27,643 nt of DNA from JBDTMC01 sp039934475 (GCA_039934475.1 JBDTMC010000040.1:1-27643); one strand, 5' to 3'. Counted from the first letter of the stretch, positions 7,510 through 16,342 are shown. Notes: generated by a model from the letters alone, not told the origin. A program made the numbers and translations.

Positions 7510-8843
7510 GATACGGCCACACTCCTTAACGGAACTTCCAAGACTACTCTGGTTCCCCCCGCCGATGGACGCTCAAAGCGCAAACGGCCACCCACCAACT
7601 CCGCTCTCTCGCGCATTGCCACCATGCCTAAACCGCGACGTTCCTCGTCGTTGTCCGCCGGCTCCGCCATGCCTACGCCTCGGTCTTCCACGGCCATCTC
7701 CAGACCGCGGGGAGAGAATTTCACCTTAACATCCGCTTCCTGCACACCAGCGTGACGCGCGACGTTATTCAGCGTTTCCTGAAGAATACGGTAGATGTGA
7801 ATCGCCGTCTCGTCGGGGATGATAGGACTGTCGCCCTGCCTCTCATAGCGTATTACGACGCCGGTCTGTTTTTGAAACTGGCCGACATACCACTCCAACG
7901 TCTTCTCAAGGCCAAAGTCGTCGAGCACGTTCGGGTGCAGCGTTTGAGACAGTGAGCGCAGCTTCACCAGAGTCTGCTGCGCCGTGATCCGCACGTCGTG
8001 TAAATCCTCGCGCAGCGATGAATTCTCCGGCAGCCCCTTCTTCTCCGCACGCGCTAGTATGGCGCCCACCGCAGTGAGGATCTGTCCAAACTCGTCGTGC
8101 AGTTCCCGCGATACGCTGCGGAAGATCTCCTCCTGCACACCGATGAGTTTTCGCGCCAGTGTCTGGCGCTGCCGCGACAGTGCTTCGATGCGGATGAAGA
8201 CCTGCCTGTTACTGCGGATGAGGTAGAGGCTGGTGACGGAGATGGTAATAAGCACCGCAGCCAGAAAGACGTAAATATCGCGCTCCACGCGCGAATAGAT
8301 GCTTTCGATCTCCTGCGCCGCCCGTTGCTCGGCGTCGCTGTTTTCCACCAATAGCCGCGACACCAGGTTCGAGAGTCCGGCTTGCCTGTTCAGCAACTGC
8401 GCGCGAATCATCTGCCGCGCTTCTCTCTCATTGCCGGCCCGCGCGGCTTCAAACATCCGCTCCGTGTCCTCCCAGAAGGCGGTGGCCGACTGCGTGAGGT
8501 TCTCCTGCTGCGCCTCTGACCGCGTGCGTGGCCGCAACCCGGCTTCGCGTTTCAGGGCGTCTTCCAGATCGCCGCGCAAGCGCCGGAACTCCGTGTAGTA
8601 GGCCTCCAAAGGGTATGGCTCAGTGCCTTCGTGCATGTCGCGCATCGACAGCGCGAGCTCATGGAGGTCATTCTGGATGCGAATCAATTGCAGCGAATCG
8701 CGATGGTTGCGGTCCACCGTGTCAGCCTGCAAAGTTCGCAGCCCGTCGATTTGCACTAGCGCATACCGTGAGAAAACCGCTACCGCCGCCAGTGTGACAC
8801 CGAGTCCCACCAGCAGGCGCGAGGTCGGCGAAGACCATCTCAT
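7506..8843 (-). CDS. NarX/DegS-type sensor histidine kinase (HisKA_3 + HATPase_c)
   Basis: This 445-residue kinase has TM helices near residues 9-29 and 190-209. They flank a helical periplasmic sensor of about 160 residues that looks like a four-helix bundle. After the second helix comes a coiled-coil linker and a HisKA_3 box, SVSRELHDEFGQILTAV, with phospho-acceptor His249. The ATPase domain shows the N-box ETLNNVARHAG, the G1 motif VEDRGVGM and the G2 region RRGLGMVAMRERAELVGG. No PAS or GAF domain is seen. I chose ATG 8843 because it puts the first membrane helix close to the N-terminus; a longer frame from 9029 runs through the divergent TPR gene. The signal sensed is unknown. Confidence 0.92.
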   Translation of the reverse strand: MRWSSPTSRLLVGLGVTLAAVAVFSRYALVQIDGLRTLQADTVDRNHRDSLQLIRIQNDLHELALSMRDMHEGTEPYPLEAYYTEFRRLRGDLEDALKREAGLRPRTRSEAQQENLTQSATAFWEDTERMFEAARAGNEREARQMIRAQLLNRQAGLSNLVSRLLVENSDAEQRAAQEIESIYSRVERDIYVFLAAVLITISVTSLYLIRSNRQVFIRIEALSRQRQTLARKLIGVQEEIFRSVSRELHDEFGQILTAVGAILARAEKKGLPENSSLREDLHDVRITAQQTLVKLRSLSQTLHPNVLDDFGLEKTLEWYVGQFQKQTGVVIRYERQGDSPIIPDETAIHIYRILQETLNNVARHAGVQEADVKVKFSPRGLEMAVEDRGVGMAEPADNDEERRGLGMVAMRERAELVGGRLRFERPSAGGTRVVLEVPLRSVAVS

Positions 8844-8946
8844 ACAAGCCAATGGTACCTTGCCTGTCCCGTACGTTGAGCCAAGCACGGATGGCCCTTT
8901 TTTCCGCAGCCGTTTGGCATCATACTTAAAACAAGAGTGATTACGG
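8844..8946. promoter_or_regulatory. Divergent intergenic region between kinase operon and TPR gene
   Basis: This 103-bp stretch separates two divergent genes and should hold both promoters. It is AT-richer at the TPR side (CATACTTAAAACAAGAG) and contains a T6 run at 8899-8904. I could not assign convincing -35/-10 pairs. Confidence 0.35.
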
Positions 8947-10587
8947 ATGTTGCGAAGCATTACCTGCCTCTTCTTCTTACTGGTTCTGCCTTTTTTGTTT
9001 GCTGGCGACTCGACCAAGCCAGACCGCAAGAAGGCGGAGAAATATTACGAACAGGCCTTGCGCCTGGAGACCTTGGGCGAATACCTGAAGGCACTGGATT
9101 TCTATTCAGCGGCTTTAGATGCCGATTCCGGGTTGCCCCAGGCACGGCGCCGGCGCGCGAAGGTTCACTTTGAACTGGGCCACCACGCGGATGCGGTACG
9201 TGACCTGGATGAAGCGGTGCGCCAGGCTCCCGACGATTCCGAAGCCTTCAACCTGCGCGCCGACGCCTACTACATGCTGAACAAGCCGCGCGAGGCGATT
9301 GCCGATTACAACCGGGCCATCGTGCTGGGTCTGGAACGAAGCCAGACGTACGATGGCCGCGGACTCGCCCAGACGCTGGCCGGCAACCATGACGCCGCCC
9401 TCGACGACTTCGCCCACGCCATCAAACTCCGGTTGGACAATCCTGAGCCGTACAAGAACCGCGGCGATCTGCTGACTACTCTGGGCCGTTATCGCGACGC
9501 GGTGGAGGATTACGATCGCGCCCTGGCACTGAAACCCGATCACGTGGATGCACTGCTAGATCGGGGTTATGCGTGGGGACAACTCACGCAATGGCGCAAG
9601 GCCACTGCCGATTTTACTCACGTTCTGCAACTGCGCCCCAACGACGGCGAAGCGATGGGACTGCGCGCCCAGGCGCGCGACAAGGATAGCGATACTCCCG
9701 GCGCCCTGATGGACTACGCAGACGCAATCAAAATGCGGCCTTCCGATCCCCGCCTCTACATGGCTCGCGGCGCGCTGTGGGCGAAGGTGGGCGAATTTAA
9801 GAAATCACTCGACGATCGCAATGAGGCAGTCAAACTCCAACCCGGCAGCGCTGAAACATGGCTGGCACGGGGCGGTTCCTACCACCTCTTGGGCGATCAC
9901 GACCGCGGCATTGCCGACCGCACCGAAGCCATACGCCTGGCGCCGAAGATGCCTGAGGCGTGGTGCGCCCGTGGCAGCGCCTATTTCCTCACAGGGCAGT
10001 ATGCGAAAGCCGCCCAGGATCTGGAAAAGGCAGTCGAACTCCGTCCGGACTATGCCGAAGCGAAGGATGTGTTGGATAAGACGCGGCGTATGATGGCGCA
10101 CGCGGCCGGCAAGGCGACATTGGTCCCCAGCCGGAATCTGCCCGTCAGCGAAGCCGCGCCGGCGCCCGTGGCCGTGGTGGCTGCCCCGGCGGCAAAAGCT
10201 CCGGTGGAGACTCGGGCGCCGATCGTCGCGCCGCCCGTGGCCAAGCCGGTTGCCGTCGCAGGTACCGACCCTGAACGTCATCACACCCTGGGTCGCGAGT
10301 TGGTAAAGAAAGGCGATTTCAAGGGCGCGATCGTCGAGTTGGACCAAGCCTTGGCGGGTAAGCCGGACTATCCTCTTGCGCTCAACGCCCGTGGCTTCGC
10401 CTGGCTTCAATTGAAAGACTTCAAGCGCGCCCTGACGGATTTCGACGCGGCCATTCGCCTCAGGCCGGATTATGCCAACGCGTACCAGAACCGCGCCGCG
10501 GCCAAAAAGGCGTTGGGCGACGCAGCAGGCGCCAAGGCCGATAGCGAACGAGCGGCTTCGCTAATCCAGCCAAGGAAAGCGGCGTAA
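8947..10587 (+). CDS. Exported tetratricopeptide-repeat protein
   Basis: This 546-residue protein starts with a Sec signal (MLRSITCLFFLLVLPFLFAG). About ten or more TPR units follow, between residues 30 and 375, with repeated cores such as AVRDLDEAVRQAPDD, AVEDYDRALALKPDH and AAQDLEKAVELRPDY. An Ala/Pro/Val-rich linker covers about 395-435, and three more TPRs precede the C-terminus. TPR arrays bind peptides or partner proteins, probably here in the periplasm. No catalytic domain is visible. Its last 27 bp overlap the end of the convergent aldehyde dehydrogenase gene. Partner and pathway are unknown. Confidence 0.9.
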   Translation: MLRSITCLFFLLVLPFLFAGDSTKPDRKKAEKYYEQALRLETLGEYLKALDFYSAALDADSGLPQARRRRAKVHFELGHHADAVRDLDEAVRQAPDDSEAFNLRADAYYMLNKPREAIADYNRAIVLGLERSQTYDGRGLAQTLAGNHDAALDDFAHAIKLRLDNPEPYKNRGDLLTTLGRYRDAVEDYDRALALKPDHVDALLDRGYAWGQLTQWRKATADFTHVLQLRPNDGEAMGLRAQARDKDSDTPGALMDYADAIKMRPSDPRLYMARGALWAKVGEFKKSLDDRNEAVKLQPGSAETWLARGGSYHLLGDHDRGIADRTEAIRLAPKMPEAWCARGSAYFLTGQYAKAAQDLEKAVELRPDYAEAKDVLDKTRRMMAHAAGKATLVPSRNLPVSEAAPAPVAVVAAPAAKAPVETRAPIVAPPVAKPVAVAGTDPERHHTLGRELVKKGDFKGAIVELDQALAGKPDYPLALNARGFAWLQLKDFKRALTDFDAAIRLRPDYANAYQNRAAAKKALGDAAGAKADSERAASLIQPRKAA

Positions 10588-12105
10588 CAGTCCCAGCAGG
10601 AACGTCATCACGCGGGCGTAGGTGGCAGGGTCCACGCCGCGCGGTACGCCCACCGGCAACCAATGTTGTACGGCCACGGTTTGGGAGTTGGTGAATTTGA
10701 GGATCCCCTCAACGCCATGACGGCCGCGCAGTCCGGACTCCTTCATGCCGCCGATGGGCGAATCCACCGATCCCCACGTCGCCGTACACGCCTCATTCAC
10801 GTTCACACTGCCTGCCTGGATGCGGGCCGCCACGCGGGCGCCACGCGTTGTATTGCGCGTCCAAACGCTGGAGCTGAGCCCATAGCGGGTGGCATTGGCC
10901 ATTGCGATTGCAGCCTCCTCGTTCGCTGCCGGATAGACGGACACCACGGGCCCAAAAGTCTCCTCGGCGAAGAGGATCATGCCTTCGTGGACGCCGGTGA
11001 GGATGGTGGGCTCATAGAAAAGAGGACCCAGGTCGGGCCGGCGCTTACCGCCGGTGATGACCGTCGCGCCTTTGCCGAGCGCGTCGGCAACGTGGGTTTC
11101 GGCGGTTTGCACCTGGCGCGCTGAGGTCATCGAACCGACGTCGACAGAATAGTCGAAGACAGCGCCAAGTTTCACGGCGCGAGTGCGCGCGGCGAACTTG
11201 TCAAGGAATGCCTGGTATACGGGTTGTTCCACGTAGATGCGCTCAATGGAGATGCACACCTGGCCGGCGCCTACGAAGCACCCTCGCACAGCGCCATCCG
11301 CGGCTGCCTCGAGGTCGGCGTCCGCCAACACGATCATCGGGTTCTTACCGCCCAACTCAAGCGAACAACCAATCAGCCGTTCGGCGGCCTGGGTGGCGAC
11401 GGTGCGCCCGGTGCGCCCGCTACCGGTGAACATCACGAAATCGACGAACTTCGCAATGGCTCCGCCCGCGGCGGGGCCTTCGCCGGTCACCACCAGGGCG
11501 ACGTCTTTGGGCAGACCCGCCTCGTACAGCAGGTCGATGCCCCAGAGCGCTGTAAAGCTGGTTTGCGGATCGGGTTTGAGGACCACCGAATTACCCGCCA
11601 GCAGGGCGGGAATCGCATCGGTCATGCCGAGGTTGAACGGGTAGTTCCACGGTACGATGAAGCCGGCCACCCCTAAGGGCACGCGCCGTTCGTGCGTTTG
11701 CGTGAGCAGTGGCAGGGCGCCCATGCGACGTTTTGGGGAGAGAAAGTGTTTGACACGCCGCGCGTAGTAGCGGGCAACCACTGCGGTATCCATCACCTCT
11801 TCGAAGGCGTGTGTGCGGGCTTTACCGTTCTCAAGTTGGATAAGGTCGAGAATTTCATCCTGGCGCGCCAGTAAAAGGTCATGGAAGCGCAGGATGACTT
11901 GGGCGCGCTGGTCGAATGATAAGGCGGCCCAGGAGGGTTGCTCGGCGCGGGCGCGTTCCACGGCGACGCGAACATCATCTTCCAATCCCGCGGGAATTGA
12001 AGCGATGCGCTCCCCAGTATACGGAGCGTGGACGGCGATCTCATCGTGCGGCCCGGGAGCAAGGGCGATGTGCCGCGCCAGTCTTTCGAAATCGAATGTC
12101 GTCAT
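10561..12105 (-). CDS. Aldehyde dehydrogenase, probably succinate-semialdehyde dehydrogenase type
   Basis: This 514-residue protein has the full set of aldehyde dehydrogenase residues: Asn154 in VPWNYPFNL, the nucleotide site FTGSGRTG, general base Glu250 in LELGGKNP and catalytic Cys284 in GAGQVCISIERIYV. The late motif EETFGPVVSVY is also present. It would oxidise an aldehyde to an acid with NAD(P)+. The similarity pattern (GQVCISIERI, a C-terminal extension ending in RRFPWLD) recalls bacterial succinate-semialdehyde dehydrogenases. If so, it would deliver succinate, which the operon downstream could use; this link is an inference. The gene starts at ATG 12105. Confidence 0.88.
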   Translation of the reverse strand: MTTFDFERLARHIALAPGPHDEIAVHAPYTGERIASIPAGLEDDVRVAVERARAEQPSWAALSFDQRAQVILRFHDLLLARQDEILDLIQLENGKARTHAFEEVMDTAVVARYYARRVKHFLSPKRRMGALPLLTQTHERRVPLGVAGFIVPWNYPFNLGMTDAIPALLAGNSVVLKPDPQTSFTALWGIDLLYEAGLPKDVALVVTGEGPAAGGAIAKFVDFVMFTGSGRTGRTVATQAAERLIGCSLELGGKNPMIVLADADLEAAADGAVRGCFVGAGQVCISIERIYVEQPVYQAFLDKFAARTRAVKLGAVFDYSVDVGSMTSARQVQTAETHVADALGKGATVITGGKRRPDLGPLFYEPTILTGVHEGMILFAEETFGPVVSVYPAANEEAAIAMANATRYGLSSSVWTRNTTRGARVAARIQAGSVNVNEACTATWGSVDSPIGGMKESGLRGRHGVEGILKFTNSQTVAVQHWLPVGVPRGVDPATYARVMTFLLGLLRRFPWLD

Positions 12106-12156
12106 CGCGCCACCAGCCGGGTCAGCCGCAGAGATTGTCCTCTTAGCTCACGCGGC

Positions 12157-12992
12157 TCAAGGATACCAGGATGGCCAAGCCGTCGTGTTGCATGGTTTCG
12201 GCGTCCGTCTAACGATTGAGAGGCTTCCCGCGTTAGCCATCCGCATGGGTAATCGGAACCTCCAAACGTCCGTCGCCACATACACCGGCTGACTTACTCT
12301 GACCCGCCACAGCGAAACGCCGAAGTCGATGGCCATGTTGACGTCTTCAGAACTAACGGAGCCCCGCTCGAATAGCCCCTGTTTCGCGGCGTCCGCCGCG
12401 GCAGGTGTGAGGAGCGGATGGCCCGACAGCACCGACACGTTTTGAACGGCGCCCGTTCTCGGATCGACGGTAAGTTTCAGTTCAAGAGGCCCTTGTATAC
12501 GCGCTTGCAGCGCCAGTGGCGGATATTTCGGGCCGACAAACCTGGCAAAACGATATTCCGATGCGTTACACAGTCGCGGGGCATCGCCGGCCTTAGCTTC
12601 TGCCGCTGAAATCGACCCTTCATACTCCGCGAGCAAGGATCGAAAGACTCGGGTCCTTCCAGGTCCCTACGTTTTCCTTCGTTGCCGCAATTAGCCCGTA
12701 GTCGTAACCCGGAAATCAGTTCTGGAACGAACATCTCCCCGGCTCGTTGGAGAGAAAGGTCATCGCCATCGCTGTGATCGTAAGAGATATCGTTAGGTCC
12801 GAAGGCCAAAGCGGCCATCGTCGCTCCGAGATCCTACAACCGAACCAGGGCGGGATACGACCCCTTCATCCTTTTAAGGGATGAGTCGCCGTACTGAGCC
12901 TCGGAGACAAAGTAAAAGCTGGACGGCGCGGCCCGTTCCGTCGCGTTAGCCACGATGGCCATGGCGGCCAGCAACAGCAGTTGGCAGCACAT
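12157..12992 (-). pseudogene. Broken gene for an exported TonB_C-domain protein
   Basis: Three pieces in order look like one gene. From ATG 12992 comes a signal peptide (MCCQLLLLAAMAIVANA) and a short mature part ending at a TAG at 12834-12836. The same frame stays open beyond the TAG (DLGATMAALAFGPNDISY...) to about 12650. A -1 shift near 12640-12670 then leads into the C-terminal piece, which carries a TonB_C-like domain (PKYPPLALQARIQGPLELKL, then VDPRTGAVQNVSVLSGHP and IDFGVSLW). A single C-to-T change (CAG to TAG) explains the stop, and loss of one base the shift. In this phylum such secreted TonB_C proteins are common and of unclear role. The C-terminal piece could still be translated from the TTG at 12636 but would lack an export signal. 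Confidence 0.7.
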
Positions 12993-13198
12993 CTCAGCGC
13001 CGTTTACTACCTCGCGTCAATCTACAGTGCCCTGTAGGGTGCAGCCCGATTGACGAGGGAGATGGGGCCAAACTTTGGCGGTTGTATCCGTTTTAGGCTT
13101 GTCCAAAACTCGAAAAAACAGCAAACTGGCTTATCGGGTATAGAATTCTTGATCTGGCTTCTGGTATTCTGGACACAGGTATCTTAAATTATTTATTT
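12993..13198 (+). promoter_or_regulatory. AT-rich leader and probable promoter region of the methylmalonyl-CoA operon
   Basis: This 206-bp gap precedes the first operon gene and must contain the promoter for a 10.3-kb transcription unit. The last 60 bp are far richer in A and T than the surroundings. They hold TATA-like strings (GGTATAGAATTC at about 13135-13147 and TATCTTAAATTATT at about 13181-13194). I see no good -35 partner at 17 nt for either. There is no purine-rich ribosome site directly before the ATG. Confidence 0.4.
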
Positions 13199-14713
13199 AT
13201 GCGGAAGAAAATTGATGTTACAGAACTCATACTTCGCGATGCCCATCAAAGCCTGATGGCCACCCGCATGGCGCTGGAAGACATGGTTCCGGCGTGCGAA
13301 GACCTTGATAAGGCCGGTTATTGGTCAGTGGAATGCTGGGGCGGAGCCACGTTTGACTCCTGTATCCGCTTTCTCAACGAAGACCCCTGGGAGCGCCTCC
13401 GCACTTTCCGGAAACTGATGCCTAACACGCGTTTGCAGATGCTCCTCCGGGGGCAGAATCTGCTCGGCTACCGCCACTACGAAGACACAGTCGTCGACCG
13501 GTTTGTCGCCAAAGCGGCCGAAAATGGCATGGATGTATTCCGCGTTTTCGACGCCTTGAACGACATCCGCAATCTCCGCCGCTCCATACTCGCGGTGAAG
13601 AAAGCTGGAAAGCACGCACAAGGCACCATCTGCTACACCGTCAGTCCTTTGCACACGGTTACCGGGTTTGTTGAGCTGGCTGAACGGCTGCTCGACCTGG
13701 GCTGCGATTCCATCTGTATTAAGGACATGGCAGCGCTGCTGAAACCGCAACCTGCTTACGAGATCGTGCGCGCCGTCAAAGACGCCTGTGGCGAAGATAT
13801 CCGGGTTCACGTCCACGTCCACGCCACCACCGGCGTCACCCTCGTCAGCCTCATGAAAGCAATTGAGGCGGGCGCGGATTGCGTTGACACCGCCATCAGT
13901 TCGATGAGCCTCGGACCAGGACACAACCCAACTGAGAGCCTTGTGGAAATGCTGGAAGGGATGCCGTACGAGACCAACCTCGATGCGGCCCGCCTGTTGA
14001 AAATAAAGGATTACTTCAACATTATCCGGCCGCGCTACAAGGAATTTCTCTCCAACATTGTGGGTGTGGAAACAGAAATCTTCAAGAGCCAGATTCCGGG
14101 CGGCATGATCTCCAATATGGAGAGCCAGTTGAAGCAGCAGGGTGCGGGCGACCGCCTCAAAGAGGTGTTGGAAGAGGTACCGCGTGTGCGCGCGATTGCC
14201 GGTTACCCGCCGCTGGTTACTCCCTCCAGCCAAATCGTGGGCACGCAGGCCGTGTTCAACGTCATGATGGGTCCGTACAAAGTGCTGACCGGAGAATTCG
14301 CGGACCTCATGCTCGGCTACTATGGCGAATGCATTGGAAAGCGGGACCAGCATGTTGTGGAATTGGCTGCCAAGCACGCCAAGAAAAATCCGATCGACGT
14401 CCGTCCCGCTGACCTGCTGAAGCCCGAATGGGACGCTCTCCGCTCCGGCGCTCTCGCCCTGAAAGGCTGCAACGGGAGCGATGAAGACGTGCTCACCCAC
14501 GCCATGTTCCCGCAGGTGGCCGCGAAGTTCTTCGAAACCCGCGACAAGGGACCGAAAAACCTCGGTAAGGATCCGAATGCGATGCCCGCTCCGGGCGCTG
14601 CCCCCGCCGCGCCTGCGCAGGATACTGGCACCGGGCCTGTGCGCACCACCATTACTTACGACGTGAAGTTCAACGGCAAGTCGCAAAAAGTTACGGTGTC
14701 GCCCGCAGCCTAG
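13199..14713 (+). CDS. Methylmalonyl-CoA carboxytransferase (transcarboxylase) 5S subunit
   Basis: This 504-residue protein matches the length and motif series of the propionibacterial 5S subunit. It moves the carboxyl group between oxaloacetate/pyruvate and biotin. Its TIM barrel carries LRDAHQS (metal ligand Asp14), CIKDMA with Lys175 (the carbamylated lysine position) and the metal histidines His206 and His208 in VHVHVHATTGV. A conserved stretch SSMSLGPGHNPTES and the C-terminal PYC_OADA region FKSQIPGGMISNMESQLKQQ follow. After an Ala/Pro linker (about 460-480) it ends with a short strand pair, ITYDVKFNGKSQKVTV, that resembles the start of a biotin carrier but has no biotin site. It is the first gene of the operon. 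The start ATG lies in AT-rich DNA without an obvious ribosome site, but the protein start fits the family. Confidence 0.95.
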   Translation: MRKKIDVTELILRDAHQSLMATRMALEDMVPACEDLDKAGYWSVECWGGATFDSCIRFLNEDPWERLRTFRKLMPNTRLQMLLRGQNLLGYRHYEDTVVDRFVAKAAENGMDVFRVFDALNDIRNLRRSILAVKKAGKHAQGTICYTVSPLHTVTGFVELAERLLDLGCDSICIKDMAALLKPQPAYEIVRAVKDACGEDIRVHVHVHATTGVTLVSLMKAIEAGADCVDTAISSMSLGPGHNPTESLVEMLEGMPYETNLDAARLLKIKDYFNIIRPRYKEFLSNIVGVETEIFKSQIPGGMISNMESQLKQQGAGDRLKEVLEEVPRVRAIAGYPPLVTPSSQIVGTQAVFNVMMGPYKVLTGEFADLMLGYYGECIGKRDQHVVELAAKHAKKNPIDVRPADLLKPEWDALRSGALALKGCNGSDEDVLTHAMFPQVAAKFFETRDKGPKNLGKDPNAMPAPGAAPAAPAQDTGTGPVRTTITYDVKFNGKSQKVTVSPAA

Positions 14714-14725
14714 CGGCGGCCGCGG

Positions 14726-14752
14726 CAGTTTTCATCGCTAGACAGTTTTCAT
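14726..14752 (+). repeat. Pair of 10-bp direct repeats in the 5S-12S intergenic region
   Basis: CAGTTTTCAT occurs at 14726-14735 and again at 14743-14752, 17 bp apart start to start. They lie just before the GAGGAAA ribosome site of the 12S gene. This may be a chance duplication or a regulatory site; the 54-bp gap is the longest inside the operon. Confidence 0.6.
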
Positions 14753-14767
14753 TGAGGAAATGCATTC

Positions 14768-16330
14768 ATGCCAGTCATAAACGCTTCATCCATGCAGGAA
14801 AAAGTTGAGGAATTAAAGAAACGCCGTGACAAAGTTATGCTCGGTGGCGGCGCCGACAAGCTCGAAAAGCACCGTCAGTCCGGTAAGCTCACCGCGCGAG
14901 AGCGCGTGGATGAGCTGTGCGATCCGGACAGCTTCCAGGAGTCCGGTCTGTTTGCCCAGCACCGCGCCACCCTCTTCGGCATGGCCGGTAAAGACATGCC
15001 CGCCGACGGAGTCATCACCGGAGCGGCATCGGTAGACGGCCGTCTGATCCATTTGGCGAGCCAGGACTTCACCGTGGCCGGCGGCTCTGCCGGCGAACTC
15101 CACTCCATCAAAGTCGCCGAAATCATGGAGCAGGCTCTGAAGACCGGCTCGCCCTTCGTCTTCGTCAATGATTCTGGCGGCGCGCGGGTGCAGGAGGGCA
15201 TCGATTCGCTCTCCGGCTACGGCAAAGTCTTCTACGCCAACGTCATGCTCTCCGGCGCGGTTCCGCAGATCTCGCTGATTTGCGGACCCTGCGCGGGTGG
15301 CGCGGCCTATAGCCCTGCGCTCACCGACTTCATCATCCAAACACGCCAGGCACAGATGTTCATCACCGGACCGCAGGTGATCAAGCAGGTGACCGGCGAA
15401 ACCGTAACCGCCGACCAGTTGGGAGGGCCCGACGCCCACATGACCAAGTCCGGCGTCATTCACTTCATCGCCGAAGACGACCATCACGCCATCGCCATCT
15501 GCCGCAAACTGCTCAGCTTCCTGCCGAACAACAACCTGGAAGATCCGCCGCACCCGGAAGGCGACAGCAATGTGGACGCCAACCCCGCGCTAGATGAGAT
15601 CGTCCCCATCGACGGCAAGCAGGGCTATGACGTTCGCAAAGTCATCACCGGCATCGTCGATTTCGGCGACTTCCTGGAAGTGCAGTCGGGCTTTGCGGCG
15701 AACATTGTCATCGGTTTCGCGCGCATTACAGGACGCAGCATTGGTGTCGTTGCCAATCAACCCTCAGTGCAGGCCGGCGTGCTCGACATCAACGCCTCTA
15801 ACAAAGCGTCGCGCTTCATTCGTTTCTGTAACGCATTCAACATCCCGCTGGTGACCCTGGTGGACGTGCCCGGCTTCCTGCCCGGCGTGCAGCAGGAACA
15901 TGGCGGCATCATCCGTCATGGCGCAAAGATGCTCTTCGCCTACTCCGCGGCAACGGTGCCGAAGGTGACTGTGACACTGCGCAAGTCGTATGGCGGCGCG
16001 CACCTCGCCATGTGCGCCAAGGATCTGGGCGCCGATCGTGCCTTTGCGTGGCCCACCGCGGAAATCGCCGTCATGGGTGCTGAGGGCGCTGCCGAAATCG
16101 TCTTCCGCAAGGAGATTTCCGAAGCCGAAGACAAGTCGGCGAAGCGCAAGGAGATGATAGCCAACTATCGCGAAGCCTTCTCCAACCCGTACGTCGCCGC
16201 CGGCCGCCGTCTGGTGGACGATGTCATCGATCCTTCGCTGACACGTAAGTACATCGCGCAATCGCTGGAGTATCTGCAAACCAAGCGCGAACTGCGGCCG
16301 CCTAAGAAGCACGGCCTGATGCCGCTCTAA
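14768..16330 (+). CDS. Methylmalonyl-CoA carboxytransferase 12S subunit (acyl-CoA carboxyltransferase, MmdA/PccB family)
   Basis: This 520-residue crotonase-fold protein transfers carboxyl between biotin and propionyl-CoA/methylmalonyl-CoA. The N-terminal half includes SGKLTARERVDELCDPDSF, VNDSGGARVQEGIDSLSGYG and the oxyanion-hole motif CGPCAGGAAYSPALTDF. The C-terminal half has LVDVPGFLPGVQQEHGGIIR and LRKSYGGAHLAMCAKDLGAD, the second oxyanion hole. Length and motifs agree with both 12S and propionyl-CoA carboxylase beta; the adjacent 5S and the lack of a biotin carboxylase decide for 12S. A clear GAGGAAA ribosome site precedes ATG 14768. Confidence 0.95.
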   Translation: MPVINASSMQEKVEELKKRRDKVMLGGGADKLEKHRQSGKLTARERVDELCDPDSFQESGLFAQHRATLFGMAGKDMPADGVITGAASVDGRLIHLASQDFTVAGGSAGELHSIKVAEIMEQALKTGSPFVFVNDSGGARVQEGIDSLSGYGKVFYANVMLSGAVPQISLICGPCAGGAAYSPALTDFIIQTRQAQMFITGPQVIKQVTGETVTADQLGGPDAHMTKSGVIHFIAEDDHHAIAICRKLLSFLPNNNLEDPPHPEGDSNVDANPALDEIVPIDGKQGYDVRKVITGIVDFGDFLEVQSGFAANIVIGFARITGRSIGVVANQPSVQAGVLDINASNKASRFIRFCNAFNIPLVTLVDVPGFLPGVQQEHGGIIRHGAKMLFAYSAATVPKVTVTLRKSYGGAHLAMCAKDLGADRAFAWPTAEIAVMGAEGAAEIVFRKEISEAEDKSAKRKEMIANYREAFSNPYVAAGRRLVDDVIDPSLTRKYIAQSLEYLQTKRELRPPKKHGLMPL

Positions 16331-16342
16331 GAGGAACCTTCG

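Noticed and set aside
8844..9029. Longer N-terminus for the histidine kinase
   Set aside because: It adds a basic segment encoded opposite the TPR signal peptide and moves the first membrane helix away from the N-terminus.
12860..12884. Hairpin-like CATCCTTTTAAGGGATG string
   Set aside because: Imperfect short stem inside the TonB_C pseudogene with no T-tract; unlikely to be a terminator.
13325..14686. 453-codon open frame on the minus strand opposite the 5S gene
   Set aside because: It is a shadow caused by GC-biased third positions; the plus-strand 5S has complete family motifs and the antisense frame shows none.
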